Of a stretch of 64,000 nucleotides of DNA, positions 1 to 12,364 are shown in pieces (the first letter of the stretch is position 1; the number at the start of each line of letters is the position of its first letter). Source of the DNA: Paludisphaera rhizosphaerae (GTDB lineage: Bacteria; Planctomycetota; Planctomycetia; Isosphaerales; Isosphaeraceae); assembly GCF_011065895.1 (NCBI RefSeq), contig NZ_JAALCR010000002.1, positions 1 through 64,000 on the forward strand, read 5' to 3'. The position numbers and the translations under genes were made by a program. The notes below the pieces were generated by a model. The model had not been told where the DNA came from, ran no database searches, and worked only from the letters and a program-made list of their open reading frames with translations.

Positions 1-40
1 CTTCGGGCCACCTTCCTCCGCGAGGGGGGAAGCCGGTTGT
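1..40. repeat. Partial dispersed palindromic (REP-like) repeat at the window edge
   Basis: The first 40 bases read in reverse as a run of C, then CCTCGCGG, then GGAAGGTGGCC. The same core recurs near 42170-42190 and, inverted, near 42294-42312. This looks like a copy of a dispersed fold-back repeat cut by the window edge. The rest of 1-115 contains no gene I can support. Confidence 0.5.
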
Positions 41-115
41 GGTCCCTACTCCTGACAGAGTGTCGGATCGTCTATCGAGGTCGAGAGGGGACGCACTCGA
101 CGGCCGGCTTCTGGA

Positions 116-1063
116 TCACTTCTTGTCGAGGAATCCCTGGCCCTTGAGCCAGACCTCGCAGAGCTTCGGCCAGGCCTGGAAAGCCGGCTCGGGGGAGATC
201 TTGTGCTGCTTGGAGCCGGAGCCCAGCCCCAGGCCGTGCTGACCCTTCTCGAAGATGTGCATTTCCAGGGGGACCTTCGCCTTGCGCAGGGCCAGGGCGA
301 AGAGGATGCTGTTCTCCGGGACGACGCCAGTGTCGCCGTTGGTGTGAGCAAGGAAGGTCGGGGGAGTCTCGGCGGTCACCTGCTGCTCATTGGAGTAGTA
401 CTTGAGCTTCTCCTCCGACGGGTTTTCGCCCAGGAGATTTCGGTTCGATCCCTTGTGGGTGTAGGGCGTCGCCATGGCGATGACCGGGTAGACGAGGACG
501 AGACGGTCAGGTCGGCAGCTTACGCGCTCGACGGGATCCTCGGCGTCGGGCTTGCCGGCGTCGAAATGCGTGCCGCCCGTGGACGCCAGGTGGCCGCCCG
601 CCGAGAAGCCCAGCAATCCGATCCGTCCCGCATCGATCTTCCACTTGGAGGCCCCCGCCCGCACGACGCGGATCGCTCGGTTGACGTCTTGCATCGGCGC
701 TGGTTCATGGTAGGCCGGCGCGAGGCGGTACTTGAGCACGAAGGCCGCGACGCCGATCGAGTTCAGCCACTCGGCGACCTGCTTCCCCTCGTGGTCGATC
801 GCCAGGCCGCCGTATCCGCCCCCGGGGCAGATCACGAAGGCCGAGCCCGTCGCGACCTCCGGCTTGGGGAGGAAGACAGACAGCGTCGGAACGTCCTTTG
901 GGTCGGTCCCCTTGGCTCCGGGGGCGCCCTGCGGCCAGAGCTTGACGACCTCGGACGCCGCGGCCAGCGGGTCTTCCGGCTGGGCCTGGGCCAGCAGGCT
1001 GGGGGCCCCAAGCGTTCCAAACAGGACCACCGCCAGCCAACCGCGCGATGCACCTCGAATCAC
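116..1063 (-). CDS. Secreted alpha/beta hydrolase (esterase/acetyl-xylan-esterase-like)
   Basis: The 315-residue protein begins with a Sec-type signal peptide (basic start, hydrophobic stretch near residues 9-24, Ala-Gln-Ala cut region), so it probably acts outside the cytoplasm. The alpha/beta-hydrolase features are in order: an oxyanion-type CPGGGYGG segment near residue 78, the nucleophile elbow GFSAGG near residue 153, a late Asp in NGDTGVVPENS and a His in KGQHGLGLG. The set resembles the COG0657 esterase group often placed beside polysaccharide-degrading enzymes; the substrate is not visible. The start is GTG with a G-rich Shine-Dalgarno about 7-8 bases upstream. It is transcribed away from the chaperone block and has no obvious operon partner here. 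Confidence 0.85.
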   Translation of the reverse strand: MIRGASRGWLAVVLFGTLGAPSLLAQAQPEDPLAAASEVVKLWPQGAPGAKGTDPKDVPTLSVFLPKPEVATGSAFVICPGGGYGGLAIDHEGKQVAEWLNSIGVAAFVLKYRLAPAYHEPAPMQDVNRAIRVVRAGASKWKIDAGRIGLLGFSAGGHLASTGGTHFDAGKPDAEDPVERVSCRPDRLVLVYPVIAMATPYTHKGSNRNLLGENPSEEKLKYYSNEQQVTAETPPTFLAHTNGDTGVVPENSILFALALRKAKVPLEMHIFEKGQHGLGLGSGSKQHKISPEPAFQAWPKLCEVWLKGQGFLDKK

Positions 1064-1472
1064 GGCGTCACCCCTTCTGTCATGACGAAAGGTCTATCAA
1101 AGGAGGCCATGCCTACGACACGCGTGGGCACGACACCCAGAAATCGCTCCTCCCCGGCGGGGAGATGTTTCGAACCCTCGCACCCGTCCCGATCCTAGAC
1201 CATCGATCAGGGCCCCACAACCACCCGCCCTTCGCCGCTCGCCAATTCGGTCGAGCCCTGTCAAATCGGCAGTCGGTGACGATCGCTGAGCCGTGCATGT
1301 TTCTTGCAAAGCTTGATGATCGAACAAGTTGCGACTGAATTTAGGTCGCGGTACGGCACTTGCATTTACACGGGGTCGAATAACTCCGGGAGCCGTTTTT
1401 GGCACGGCTTCCGCGTCGCGCCGGGCCAGCGCCCACGGCCGGCAGGTACGAGTCGTCGATTGGAGGATGAAC
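1064..1472. other. Intergenic region between hydrolase and groEL
   Basis: About 410 bases between two divergent genes. It must hold the promoters of both. I looked for the CIRCE operator of HrcA (TTAGCACTC-N9-GAGTGCTAA) and did not find it. No sigma-70 promoter good enough to call was seen. An in-frame open stretch runs from 1329 into groEL but is not thought to be translated; see the groEL entry for the start choice. Confidence 0.5.
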
Positions 1473-3152
<1,680 letters not shown>

Positions 3153-3177
3153 GCGACGCCCTCAGGCGTTTCGCTTC

Positions 3178-3202
3178 GGGCCCGTCGTCATTGGACGGGC
3201 CC
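3178..3202 (+). terminator. Hairpin between groEL copy 1 and groES
   Basis: Perfect 9-bp stem GGGCCCGTC / GACGGGCCC with a 7-base loop, 26 bases after the groEL stop. The following bases are C/T-mixed (GTCTCCCTCC) rather than a T run, so it may be a weak attenuator or an mRNA 3'-end stabiliser rather than a full terminator. Confidence 0.45.
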
Positions 3203-3273
3203 GTCTCCCTCCCCTCCACGAAGATTCACGAACACCGATTCGATTCAATCGAGCAGACGAGAAGGATACGGAA

Positions 3274-3573
3274 ATGGCCAAGTTGACGATTCGCCCCCTG
3301 GAAGACCGCGTCGTGATCCGCCAGATCGAGGCCGAGGCGAAGACGGCCGGCGGGATCGTGCTGCCGGACACCGCCAAGGAGAAGCCCCAGCGCGGCGAGG
3401 TCCTCGCCGTGGGCCCCGGCAAGCTGCTGGATTCGGGCGAGCGGAGCCCGATCGGCGTCGCGGTGGGTGACGAGGTCCTCTTCGGCAAGTACTCGGGGAC
3501 CGAGATCAAGGTCGACGGCGAGGAGGTCAAGATCCTCCGCGAGTCCGACATCCTGGCCAAGGTCGTGAAGTGA
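3274..3573 (+). CDS. groES: Co-chaperonin GroES
   Basis: The 99-residue 10-kDa co-chaperonin caps the GroEL ring. The whole family pattern is present: [12 protein letters not shown] at the start, the mobile loop [17 protein letters not shown] near residues 24-40, [23 protein letters not shown] and the terminal [11 protein letters not shown]. The gene is preceded by AGAAGGAT and begins at ATG. It lies between two groEL genes, so it may serve either ring type. Residues 50-60 ([13 protein letters not shown]) match the usual beta-hairpin roof region. Confidence 0.97.
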   Translation: MAKLTIRPLEDRVVIRQIEAEAKTAGGIVLPDTAKEKPQRGEVLAVGPGKLLDSGERSPIGVAVGDEVLFGKYSGTEIKVDGEEVKILRESDILAKVVK

Positions 3574-3626
3574 CGCGGACGCGCCGGACCATCTGAACTC
3601 AACCCTCGTTCGAGGAGCCTTTCTCC

Positions 3627-5249
<1,623 letters not shown>

Positions 5250-5271
5250 TCCTGAGTTTCTCCTGACCTTC

Positions 5272-5315
5272 GAGCCGGGGCGAGGGCTTCCAGGAGCCTC
5301 GCCCCGGCTCCTTTT
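5272..5315 (+). terminator. Intrinsic terminator after groEL copy 2
   Basis: Perfect 14-bp GC-rich stem: GAGCCGGGGCGAGG at 5272-5285 pairs with CCTCGCCCCGGCTC at 5297-5310, 11-base loop, followed by CTTTT. It separates the chaperonin unit from dnaJ. Confidence 0.9.
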
Positions 5316-5460
5316 CAACCCCTTCGCCGCCCCTCGTTCCGGCTGGGACGGTGCGGCCCCTGCATGCTAAGATATTGATACACGACCAGGGACAGCGCGA
5401 GGCTCAGGGAGGGCCGTCGCGAGGCGTCCCGGCAAGCTCGACCGCCGAGGCTTCGTGACG

Positions 5461-6615
5461 ATGGCGACCACCAAACGCGACCTATACGAAGTCCTCGAGA
5501 TCAAACGCGATGCGTCCGGCGACGAGATCAAACGCGCCTACCGCCAGATGGCGCTGAAATTCCACCCCGACCGCAATCCCGGCGACAAGGAAGCCGAGCG
5601 GAAATTCCGCGAGGCCGCAGAGGCCTACGACGTCCTCTCCGACGCCCAGAAGCGCCAGCGATACGACCGCTACGGCCACGCCGGTCTCGACGGCTCGGCC
5701 TTCCACGACTTCCGATCGGCCGACGACATCATGTCGGCCTTCGGCGACGTCTTCGGCGGCGGTCTGCTCGGCGACCTCTTCGGAGGAGGCGGCGGTCGGC
5801 GCGGGCCTCGCCAGGGGCCCGACCTCCTGATGCGGTTGGAAATCAGCCTCAACGAGGCCGCCCGAGGGACGACCCGCACGATCGAGGTCGATCGGCAGGA
5901 CTTCTGCGGCGAGTGCAAGGGCTCGGGAGCGCGCAAGGGGACCGTGGCGACGACCTGCAACTACTGCGGCGGTCGTGGTCAGGTCGTCCAGACCCGCGGC
6001 TTCTTCCAGGTCGCGACCGCCTGCCCCTCGTGCGGCGGCGAGGGAGTCAAGATCACCGACCCCTGCCCCAGCTGCCACGGCTCAGGCCGGGTGCCGCACC
6101 GGGCCAAACTTCAGGTCGACGTTCCGGCGGGAGTGGAGACCAACATGCGGCTCCAGCTCCGGCAGCAGGGAGAACTCGGCGATCCCGGCGCGCCTCGCGG
6201 CAACCTTCAGATTCAGATTCTCGTCCGCAAGCACGAGTTCTTCGAGCGCCGACGCAACGACCTGATCTGCCAGGTGCCGATCAGCTTCGCCCAGGCGGCT
6301 CTCGGGGCTGAGATCGAGGTTCCGACGCTGGACGGGCCCGACCACGTTCAGATCCCCCGAGGATCTCAGAGCGGGGACCAGATCCGGCTCAAGGGACGAG
6401 GAATGCCCGACATCAGCGGTCGCGGCAAGGGAGACGAGATTGTCGAGGTGATTCTGGAGACCCCCCGCCACCTGACGCCGCGCCAGGAGGAACTCCTCCG
6501 CGAATTCGCCGAGACCGAGCACGAGCAGGTCAGCCCTCGACGCAAGAGCTTCTTCGAAAAGCTCCGTGACTACTTCACCGAAGAGGCCGAACCTGAAGAA
6601 CGCGAGCAAGCCTGA
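5461..6615 (+). CDS. dnaJ: Chaperone protein DnaJ (Hsp40)
   Basis: Co-chaperone that delivers unfolded clients to DnaK and stimulates its ATPase. The 384-residue protein has the full type-I layout: J domain at residues 5-70 with HPD at 35-37, a Gly/Phe-rich linker ([19 protein letters not shown]), four zinc-binding CxxCxGxG repeats near residues 149, 166, 188 and 202, and a C-terminal peptide-binding domain. ATG 5461 is chosen; a GTG 6 bases upstream in the same frame is possible but starts too close to the Shine-Dalgarno. No dnaK lies in the window; grpE follows after 48 bases. Confidence 0.95.
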   Translation: MATTKRDLYEVLEIKRDASGDEIKRAYRQMALKFHPDRNPGDKEAERKFREAAEAYDVLSDAQKRQRYDRYGHAGLDGSAFHDFRSADDIMSAFGDVFGGGLLGDLFGGGGGRRGPRQGPDLLMRLEISLNEAARGTTRTIEVDRQDFCGECKGSGARKGTVATTCNYCGGRGQVVQTRGFFQVATACPSCGGEGVKITDPCPSCHGSGRVPHRAKLQVDVPAGVETNMRLQLRQQGELGDPGAPRGNLQIQILVRKHEFFERRRNDLICQVPISFAQAALGAEIEVPTLDGPDHVQIPRGSQSGDQIRLKGRGMPDISGRGKGDEIVEVILETPRHLTPRQEELLREFAETEHEQVSPRRKSFFEKLRDYFTEEAEPEEREQA

Positions 6616-6663
6616 CGGCTCGCCGGGCGTCGCCCGGAAGCCGTCTGCTGGGAGATCCGCAGC

Positions 6664-7176
6664 ATGTCCGACGCCGTGAGAAACCCCGAGTCCGCCCCTG
6701 AAGCCCAAACCGCCGACGCCTCGCAAGGCGACTTCGCCGCCCTGGAAAAGGAACGCGACGAGGCTCGCGATCAGCTCTTGCGCAGCCGGGCCGAGTTCGT
6801 CAACTACCAGAAGCGCACCAAGCAGCAGGCCGAGGCCGACCGCCTGTACGCGATCGGGAACCTGGGCCGCGACCTGCTCGACGTCCTGGACAACATGCAG
6901 CGGGCCACGGACGCCCTCCGCGGCCAGTCGACGGAGGGGATCGCCTCCGGCCTGGACATGGTCCACAAGCAGTTTCTGACCGTGCTGGCCAAGTACGGCG
7001 TTGAGCCGATCGAGTCGCTTGGGCAGCCGTTCGACCCCAACTTCCACGAAGCCCTGATGCAGCAGCCGGCCGCCGACGTCCCGGAGGGAACCGTCGTCGC
7101 TGAGCTGGGCAAAGGTTACAAGATCCACGACCGCGTGCTGAGGCCCAGCAAGGTCGCCGTCTCGGTCAAGCCCTGA
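6664..7176 (+). CDS. grpE: Nucleotide exchange factor GrpE
   Basis: GrpE releases ADP from DnaK. The 170-residue protein has an acidic, disordered start, a long dimerising helix (KERDEARDQLLRSRAEF then NYQKRTKQQ, the family signature), and the C-terminal beta domain ending GYKIHDRVLRPSKVAVS, which matches the conserved GY-x(3)-R-x-L-RPA-x-V pattern. The order dnaJ-grpE on the same strand, close together, implies co-transcription. Confidence 0.95.
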   Translation: MSDAVRNPESAPEAQTADASQGDFAALEKERDEARDQLLRSRAEFVNYQKRTKQQAEADRLYAIGNLGRDLLDVLDNMQRATDALRGQSTEGIASGLDMVHKQFLTVLAKYGVEPIESLGQPFDPNFHEALMQQPAADVPEGTVVAELGKGYKIHDRVLRPSKVAVSVKP

Positions 7177-7202
7177 CGTCCCGACCGGAGAATCCCCCTT
7201 CG

Positions 7203-7520
7203 ATGCCCACCTACGACTACGTCTGCGACGCCTGCGGCCACGAATTCGAGGCGTTCGAATCCATCAAGGCCGACCCCCAGACCCTCTGCCCGGCCTGCGA
7301 GAAGCACACGCTGCGCCGGAAGATCGGTCCCGGCGCGGCGATCCTTTTCAAGGGCTCCGGCTTCTATCAGACCGACTACCGGAGCGACTCGTACAAGAAG
7401 GCAGCCAAGGCCGATACGACCAGCGGGTCGTCCAGTGGGTCTTCCTCGTCGGGCGGGGACTCTTCCAAGTCGTCGTCGGGCTCGTCGCCCTCGACCGGTT
7501 CCGCCGGCGGGGCCGGCTGA
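7203..7520 (+). CDS. FmdB-family zinc-ribbon protein
   Basis: Small 105-residue regulatory-type protein of the FmdB/CxxC_CxxC_SSSS family. The N-terminal ribbon is clear: MPTYDYVCDACGHEFE with a second CPACEK pair near residues 31-34, four cysteines for one zinc. After GPGAAILFKGSGFYQTDYR comes a low-complexity Ser/Gly tail from about residue 75, typical of the family. The exact role is not established. Its stop codon overlaps the next start by one base, so the two genes are translationally coupled. Confidence 0.85.
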   Translation: MPTYDYVCDACGHEFEAFESIKADPQTLCPACEKHTLRRKIGPGAAILFKGSGFYQTDYRSDSYKKAAKADTTSGSSSGSSSSGGDSSKSSSGSSPSTGSAGGAG

Positions 7521-7741
7521 TGATCAACGGCCGCTGTCCGATCTGCACGAAGTCTTTCCAGGTCGATCGGATCGACGATCTGCCGTCGTTCCCCTTCTGC
7601 TCTGATCGCTGCCGGCTCGTCGATCTCGGCCGCTGGATCGACGGGTCGTATTCGATTCCGGACTCTCCCGCGAGACCCGTCACCGGGGACTCTGACGCCG
7701 ATCCTGCCGATTCCACGTCCGAGGTTGAGGCCGACGATTGA
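7520..7741 (+). CDS. yacG: DNA gyrase inhibitor YacG-type zinc protein
   Basis: The 73-residue protein matches the YacG pattern: CPICTKSF near the start, then PFCSDRCRLVDLGRWIDGSY, giving the four zinc-ligand cysteines and the invariant DLGRW. In Escherichia coli YacG binds GyrB and blocks DNA binding; that role is assumed by family only. It begins inside the stop of the FmdB-type gene and is the last gene of the dnaJ-grpE strand before a convergent gene. Confidence 0.87.
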   Translation: MINGRCPICTKSFQVDRIDDLPSFPFCSDRCRLVDLGRWIDGSYSIPDSPARPVTGDSDADPADSTSEVEADD

Positions 7742-7760
7742 AGCGTCGGCCTCTCGCCCG

Positions 7761-8747
7761 TCAATAAGCCTCCGCCGCGACGATCTCACCGCCGCTCGAA
7801 GTGCTGATCGCACGCCAGACAGGTAGCGCGATACCATCGCGGAAAAATCGCACTCCACCGTCCGCAGTCGCCGCATTGACTCCCTTGGCAGAGTGGTGGC
7901 TTCGAGCCGCGTAATTGTCTGGCAGCGCCGTGGTCGAGCCCAGGCAGGGCGGGTTTGGCGGCCCATCCTGGCAATAGTAGGCGCTAAATAGTACGTCGGG
8001 AAAAGAACTATTCGGCGCGAGGTAGGTCTCGAAACACGCAGCGTCTCCCCACCAGGAGAAACCGCGAAGGTCCCGCCCTTGACCCACGATGACTTCAGAG
8101 ACCATCAAGGTCGTGCTGAGGCCGTCGGTGAGCGATGGGAAACCGACCGTCGGCTTGCCTGGACGGCCGAGATCGGTCAGCGGGGAGCCGATATCGACGA
8201 ACGGGGCTCCTCTGAACTGTACGTCCAGGAAATCGATCTGTAGTTGAATCGAATTCCCGAAATTCACCGCATAGTTTTGGGACGTGCAGGCGTAAGTCGT
8301 TCCGTTCATGGCCTCGGATATGGGCGCGTTCCGGCTGTCCGACGGGCAGAGGAAGACGTTCACCCACTGCGAGGTCGTGCTCCGATTGGCCGCCCCAAAG
8401 AACCGCAGATCCTGATCGAACGCCTCCGGCCAACCAACGGCGTTGCTGCCCGCGTTGTTCCAGGAGTTGTACAGCGCTTGCCGTTCGATCTGAGGAAGGA
8501 TCGAGATCAGCCAGGTGCCCCAGCAGCACCCTTTCTTCCCGGGCGGCAAGGTCCCCTGCACGTCAACGTAGCCGTGCATCGCCAAGGCGAGCTGCTTCAA
8601 GTTATTCACGCATTGTGAACGCCGGGCCGCCTCGCGAGCGCTCTGCACCGCGGGTAGGAGCAGCGCGAGCAGGATGCCGACGATGGCGATCGAGACCAGC
8701 AACTCGATTAGAGTGAAACCAGCCTGCTCGGATCTCCCAGTCATCAT
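7761..8747 (-). CDS. DUF1559 prepilin-like protein
   Basis: The 328-residue protein opens with a type IV prepilin cleavage/methylation motif, [15 protein letters not shown], at about residue 10, and a hydrophobic helix, so it is processed and assembled or anchored like a pseudopilin. [21 protein letters not shown] and the late segment ending [16 protein letters not shown] are the marks of DUF1559 (SBP_bac_10), a family hugely expanded in Planctomycetes whose function is unknown. ATG 8747 follows GGAGGAG. A longer in-frame start at 8807 is rejected because it would run into the upstream gene. Confidence 0.92.
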   Translation of the reverse strand: MMTGRSEQAGFTLIELLVSIAIVGILLALLLPAVQSAREAARRSQCVNNLKQLALAMHGYVDVQGTLPPGKKGCCWGTWLISILPQIERQALYNSWNNAGSNAVGWPEAFDQDLRFFGAANRSTTSQWVNVFLCPSDSRNAPISEAMNGTTYACTSQNYAVNFGNSIQLQIDFLDVQFRGAPFVDIGSPLTDLGRPGKPTVGFPSLTDGLSTTLMVSEVIVGQGRDLRGFSWWGDAACFETYLAPNSSFPDVLFSAYYCQDGPPNPPCLGSTTALPDNYAARSHHSAKGVNAATADGGVRFFRDGIALPVWRAISTSSGGEIVAAEAY

Positions 8748-8763
8748 TGGCTCCTCCGCATAG

Positions 8764-9231
8764 TCAAGGCGTTCTGTGCCTTCCACCTGGATCGAAAGAC
8801 TCTCCAAGGGTCGAAGCGACGTCGAACTTCAGGTGGTTTGAGGAGTCGTCACGGATCTCGATGATACGCGTCGACCGAACATTCAGGTCGGCGGGGATTC
8901 TCTCGATCATTGGGCGTTTCGTTCGATCGCTGCCGCCTGGGGGAACCGGAGCCTGCTGGCGGCTAGCGGAGTAGATTCGAACGCGATACGACCCCGGCAT
9001 GAGCCCCTGCGAGGCCGGGATGGCGAATCCTCCACCACGTATTCGAGCCCCTGTCGACATGGCAGGGCCGCTCGACGTCGCTTCGAACGAGATCGCCCCC
9101 GAATCAAGGGCCTGCCCGTCGACGCAGACCTCGCCGGTGATCGGCATCCTGCCTTCCTCATCGGGGTTTGCGCATCCCGCCAAGCCATAGACTCCAAGAA
9201 CAAAACAGGCGAACGCCTTCGGATTTCTCAT
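8764..9231 (-). CDS. Small lipoprotein, transthyretin/carboxypeptidase-regulatory-like
   Basis: The 155-residue protein starts with a lipoprotein signal ([10 protein letters not shown] lipobox, Cys near residue 20). The mature part reads as a single beta-sandwich: [20 protein letters not shown], then [14 protein letters not shown], then a closing strand near HLKFDV. This is the usual companion of DUF1559 genes in planctomycetes; its biochemical role is unknown. It lies only 16 bases upstream of the DUF1559 gene on the same strand, so the two are probably one operon. Confidence 0.8.
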   Translation of the reverse strand: MRNPKAFACFVLGVYGLAGCANPDEEGRMPITGEVCVDGQALDSGAISFEATSSGPAMSTGARIRGGGFAIPASQGLMPGSYRVRIYSASRQQAPVPPGGSDRTKRPMIERIPADLNVRSTRIIEIRDDSSNHLKFDVASTLGESFDPGGRHRTP

Positions 9232-9433
9232 GTGAACTCAAATGCGTGTCGTAAATCGAAGATCTTGGATTGGAAGTTGCGTTACAAATTTGATCGAAGT
9301 CAAAAATGTTTCCCTTCAACGCATGGTCTTGGATGCAACTTTCATGCCTCGAAAAAGTTGAACCCGAAGACGGCGGCCTACGCACCAACTAGTGAGAGGC
9401 GCCATACCGTTCGAGCCATCGCGAGCCATTCCC

Positions 9434-10279
9434 ATGGGCCACTACGACGATGATTCTCGCCTGCTGGCCGACTTCCTTGAGAAATCGGACCCTGAGGCTT
9501 TCGCCGCCCTCGTAGCTCGATTCGGCCCGCCAGTCCTTCGGATTTGCCGAACGATCCTTCCCGATCGGCATCTCGCCGAAGATGCGTTTCAATCGACGTT
9601 TTTGACCCTCTACCAGAAGGCCGGAAACATCCGAGATCCCTCGGCGCTCAGGGCATGGATCTGTGGGACCGCCTACAAGACCGCGGCCCGAATTCGAGCA
9701 GGGGCGATTCGCAGGGCTAAGCTTGAAAAAGGCTGCGATCTCGACCAGACGGAGGGGCAGGCGTCATTCGTCGACGTCTCCGACCATGATCTGTTCTTGG
9801 TCGTTCGGAAGGAACTCGACCGCCTCCCAGCCAAGTATCGAGCTCCGATCATTCTCTGCTATCTGGAAGGGTTGACCCACGAACAGGCCGCGGCCGAACT
9901 CGGTTGGGCGACCGGGACGGTTAAGGTACGCCTGGTACGGGGCCGCAAGCTTCTACGTGAGCGACTCGACCGCCGCAAAATAGCTTTGGCAGCCGGGTTG
10001 ATCGGCCTCTGGAGCCGCGAGGCTGGGGCCGCCGATCCCTCTCTGATCACCACGACTCTGAATGCAGCTAAAAGGAGCGCTCGTATCAGCGCGCTTTGCG
10101 AGTCGCCTCGCGTCCTGGATCACCGCTCAGTAACCCGACTTGTGCTCGTCCTCGTCTTGGCCTGCGCCGCGGTATCGGCAGCCCGGGCCATGTCTGCTGT
10201 CGGAGCGCCGCCTGAAGACGCGGAATCAACCCTCCTGCCGACGAACTTGACCGATCTCCTCAACAGTGATTGCTCATAA
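9434..10279 (+). CDS. ECF sigma factor with C-terminal membrane helix
   Basis: The 281-residue protein is an RNA polymerase sigma factor of the ECF type. Region 2 is visible near residues 15-80 (EAFAALVARFGPPVLRICR and EDAFQSTFLTLYQKA) and region 4 near 130-185 (LPAKYRAPIILCYLEGLTHE then GTVKVRLVRGRKLLRERL). After region 4 there is an extension with one membrane helix near 235-252 (LVLVLVLACAAVSAARA), so the sigma factor may be tethered. ATG 9434 is chosen; GTG 9392 in frame is an alternative, and neither has a strong Shine-Dalgarno. It is divergent from the lipoprotein/DUF1559 pair. Confidence 0.85.
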   Translation: MGHYDDDSRLLADFLEKSDPEAFAALVARFGPPVLRICRTILPDRHLAEDAFQSTFLTLYQKAGNIRDPSALRAWICGTAYKTAARIRAGAIRRAKLEKGCDLDQTEGQASFVDVSDHDLFLVVRKELDRLPAKYRAPIILCYLEGLTHEQAAAELGWATGTVKVRLVRGRKLLRERLDRRKIALAAGLIGLWSREAGAADPSLITTTLNAAKRSARISALCESPRVLDHRSVTRLVLVLVLACAAVSAARAMSAVGAPPEDAESTLLPTNLTDLLNSDCS

Positions 10280-10454
10280 AGCTGATCCGCCCTGGGGGCG
10301 GCGGCTTACCTGGGCGCTCCCACGGAACCGTGCCGGACGAGATGAGCGACGCGCAACAGGGGTCGCAAACCGCCGTCACGCCGGTTGATCCTCGAATTTA
10401 TTGATTCCGTTATCAGCGTTAGTTGTTGATTTCATCCCAGCTTCAGGAGCCTAC

Positions 10455-11168
10455 ATGATGAACACCGAGGTGAACGCGTCAAGCGATGGGATCGATTCGG
10501 CTGCATCACATGGGACGATCACTCGTTCGCTTGGAGATAGGCGCTCGTTCCTCAAGTCAGCGCTCGTCGGCTCGGGTGCTTCTGCCATGGCAGCAGCGGC
10601 TTCGCACCCGGCTCACGCAGCCTCCACTCCGAACACTGTGCCGGCGCTCTACCCCGGCTGGAACGCCATGAATTTCAGCAACATTCGCAAGGATGAGAAC
10701 GCCCACGTGGGATTCCTTGTGAATGCCCTAGGGCCGATGGCGCGGCCGAAGCCGACCTTTCGGAATCTCATTCAACCCACAGCCCGGGCGTTCGCGAACG
10801 TCTCGAGGGTTCTGGAGAATGTGGGGGTGGGGGCTTATCTGGGGGCGCTGCCCGCGATCCAGTCGAAGTCGTACATGGCTGCTGCGGCCTCAATCGCGCT
10901 CATCGAGGCTCGTCACGCTGGATATTTGAATACTCTTTTGAATATCCGCGTCTCAGAGAATATTCACAGCGACGAGCCCAGCCTTGAGGAGGCCCTGACG
11001 CCCGACGAGGTGGTTGAACTGGCGGGATCGTTTTTCGTGAGCCTCAACGGAGGTCCTCCGCTGCTGCCGCTGACTAGTGATATCGACATCCTCAACTTTG
11101 CACTGGCTCTCGAATTCCTCGAGGCCGAGTTCTACAACCTGAACGTGCCCAGATTCTTGCACGTCTGA
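10455..11168 (+). CDS. Tat-exported ferritin-like protein, helix order apparently permuted
   Basis: The 237-residue protein has a twin-arginine signal (RRSFLK at residues 29-34, then a long alanine-rich stretch), so it is exported folded. It contains the helices of the PF13668 ferritin-like family, which often carry di-iron ligands: DENAHVGFLVNALG near residue 78, ENVGVGAYLGALPAI near 128 and ALIEARHAGYLNTLL near 150. The helix that normally comes first, ILNFALALEFLEAEFY, is instead at residues 211-226, next to the C-terminus. Iron binding is not shown. AGGAG lies 5 bases before ATG 10455. It follows the ECF sigma gene by 175 bases. Confidence 0.75.
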   Translation: MMNTEVNASSDGIDSAASHGTITRSLGDRRSFLKSALVGSGASAMAAAASHPAHAASTPNTVPALYPGWNAMNFSNIRKDENAHVGFLVNALGPMARPKPTFRNLIQPTARAFANVSRVLENVGVGAYLGALPAIQSKSYMAAAASIALIEARHAGYLNTLLNIRVSENIHSDEPSLEEALTPDEVVELAGSFFVSLNGGPPLLPLTSDIDILNFALALEFLEAEFYNLNVPRFLHV

Positions 11169-11476
11169 CACGGCGTGGAGGTGTTGAGATTCCAGGGCCT
11201 GCCGGATCCGAGTCGATGAACGCCCTCGATGCGGCGTTTCGTCCATAATCATCTCTGGCAAGGCCCCGGTTCGAACGGAACGTGGAGCGGAGCATCCAGA
11301 CTCCGTAGTCCCTGGGAGTGAACGATCGAAGTCGTTCTCGGGGGTGATTTGGGAAATCTACGAAGCTCCGGCCATCGGTTCGCGACGGCCGGAGCGTTCT
11401 CGTAGACTTGGCTTGCGTCGCGCCAGACATTTCGTGGCTCATAACGGCTTCGTCGATCGCCGACGCTATTCCGAGA
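11169..11476. other. Intergenic region between convergent genes
   Basis: About 310 bases between the ferritin-like gene and the methyltransferase gene, which converge. Apart from the fold-back at 11358-11406 I see no gene or repeat in it. Confidence 0.5.
11358..11406. terminator. Probable bidirectional terminator hairpin
   Basis: GCTCCGGCC (11365-11373) pairs perfectly with GGCCGGAGC (11387-11395), 13-base loop. The outer arms TCTACGA (11358-11364) and TCGTAGA (11400-11406) also pair, with a small asymmetric bulge. T runs are weak on both sides, but the position between convergent genes supports the role. Confidence 0.55.
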
Positions 11477-12229
11477 TCATCGGCCTCGGCTGGCGTGCAG
11501 GGCGGCTCGGACGAGCCGCTTGAGGTGCCGGCGCCCGCGATCAAGACGCGAGGCGATTCGTCTCGGGGCATTGAAGACGACGACGACTCCCTCACTCACC
11601 CCAGGAGGGAAATGGGCCCCGTTGTCGCCGACCGGGCTGGTGGGAAGGATGCCGCCCAGTCCCGCGACCTCCCCCATCGGGATCACGGCGCACCCCTTGA
11701 GGTGATCGTGGATCGCGCGATCGACGCGGATGTCCAGTTCGTCCGCGGCCGTGCAACGCAGCCCGTAATCGTGGAAGCCGATGCTCAGAGGACGTTCCAG
11801 CCTGGAGTTCACGACGGCTCGAATGTCCCGAACCACCCCTCGATAGTGGTGGTCCCCGTCGATGAACACCATGATGCAACGGTTGCTCGGCCTCGGTTGG
11901 TCGAAAAACCCGTTCAGCGTCGTCTCGACGTAATGGACGCACGCCGGCGATCGCCCGAGCGCGGTCTCGACAGTCTGCCGAGCCGCATCGAGGTATTCGC
12001 GGTCGACGTCTACCACGTAGAACTGCTTGCCCCGCTCAACGGCGAAATGAGCGAGCTGGGCCGTCATGCCCCCGCGGTAACAGCCGACCTCGACCAGAAA
12101 GTCGCCTTGATCGGCGTTCATGTCCAGGTAGGACAATAATTGGTTCTGGAAGGCCGGCGAGCAGGCCGACAGGCAACCAATACGCTGAAGTTCCCCGCGG
12201 ATGGCGGCGATCTTGCCGGAATCCATCAT
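11477..12229 (-). CDS. Class I SAM-dependent methyltransferase (Methyltransf_24-like)
   Basis: The 250-residue protein has the Rossmann methyltransferase motif I as LVEVGCYRGGMTAQLAHF near residue 44, a post-I acidic strand FYVVDVDREYLDAAR, and FIDGDHHYRGVVRDI near 112, the second acidic motif of the Methyltransf_24 family. Members often modify sugars or antibiotics, but the acceptor cannot be told here. ATG 12229 is preceded by AGGAAGG at 6 bases; an in-frame TTG at 12310 would add an acidic, low-complexity leader and is less likely. No operon partner is evident. Confidence 0.78.
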   Translation of the reverse strand: MMDSGKIAAIRGELQRIGCLSACSPAFQNQLLSYLDMNADQGDFLVEVGCYRGGMTAQLAHFAVERGKQFYVVDVDREYLDAARQTVETALGRSPACVHYVETTLNGFFDQPRPSNRCIMVFIDGDHHYRGVVRDIRAVVNSRLERPLSIGFHDYGLRCTAADELDIRVDRAIHDHLKGCAVIPMGEVAGLGGILPTSPVGDNGAHFPPGVSEGVVVVFNAPRRIASRLDRGRRHLKRLVRAALHASRGR

Positions 12230-12364
12230 GTCCGACCTTCCTCGGTATCGAATCGCGAAATCCCACCTATCCCACTCATCGTCATCTTCGAATGACGAAG
12301 ATGAGGACAAGTGAGATCGTTGGGAGAATATCGCTTCTATCGATATCCGTGGATCGGATGGAAC

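Noticed and set aside
1064-1472. CIRCE (HrcA) operator upstream of groEL
   Set aside because: No TTAGCACTC or GAGTGCTAA half-site was found in the region.
8748-8807. Twenty-codon N-terminal extension of the DUF1559 protein
   Set aside because: It would overlap the upstream lipoprotein gene and push the prepilin motif away from the start. GGAGGAG fits ATG 8747.
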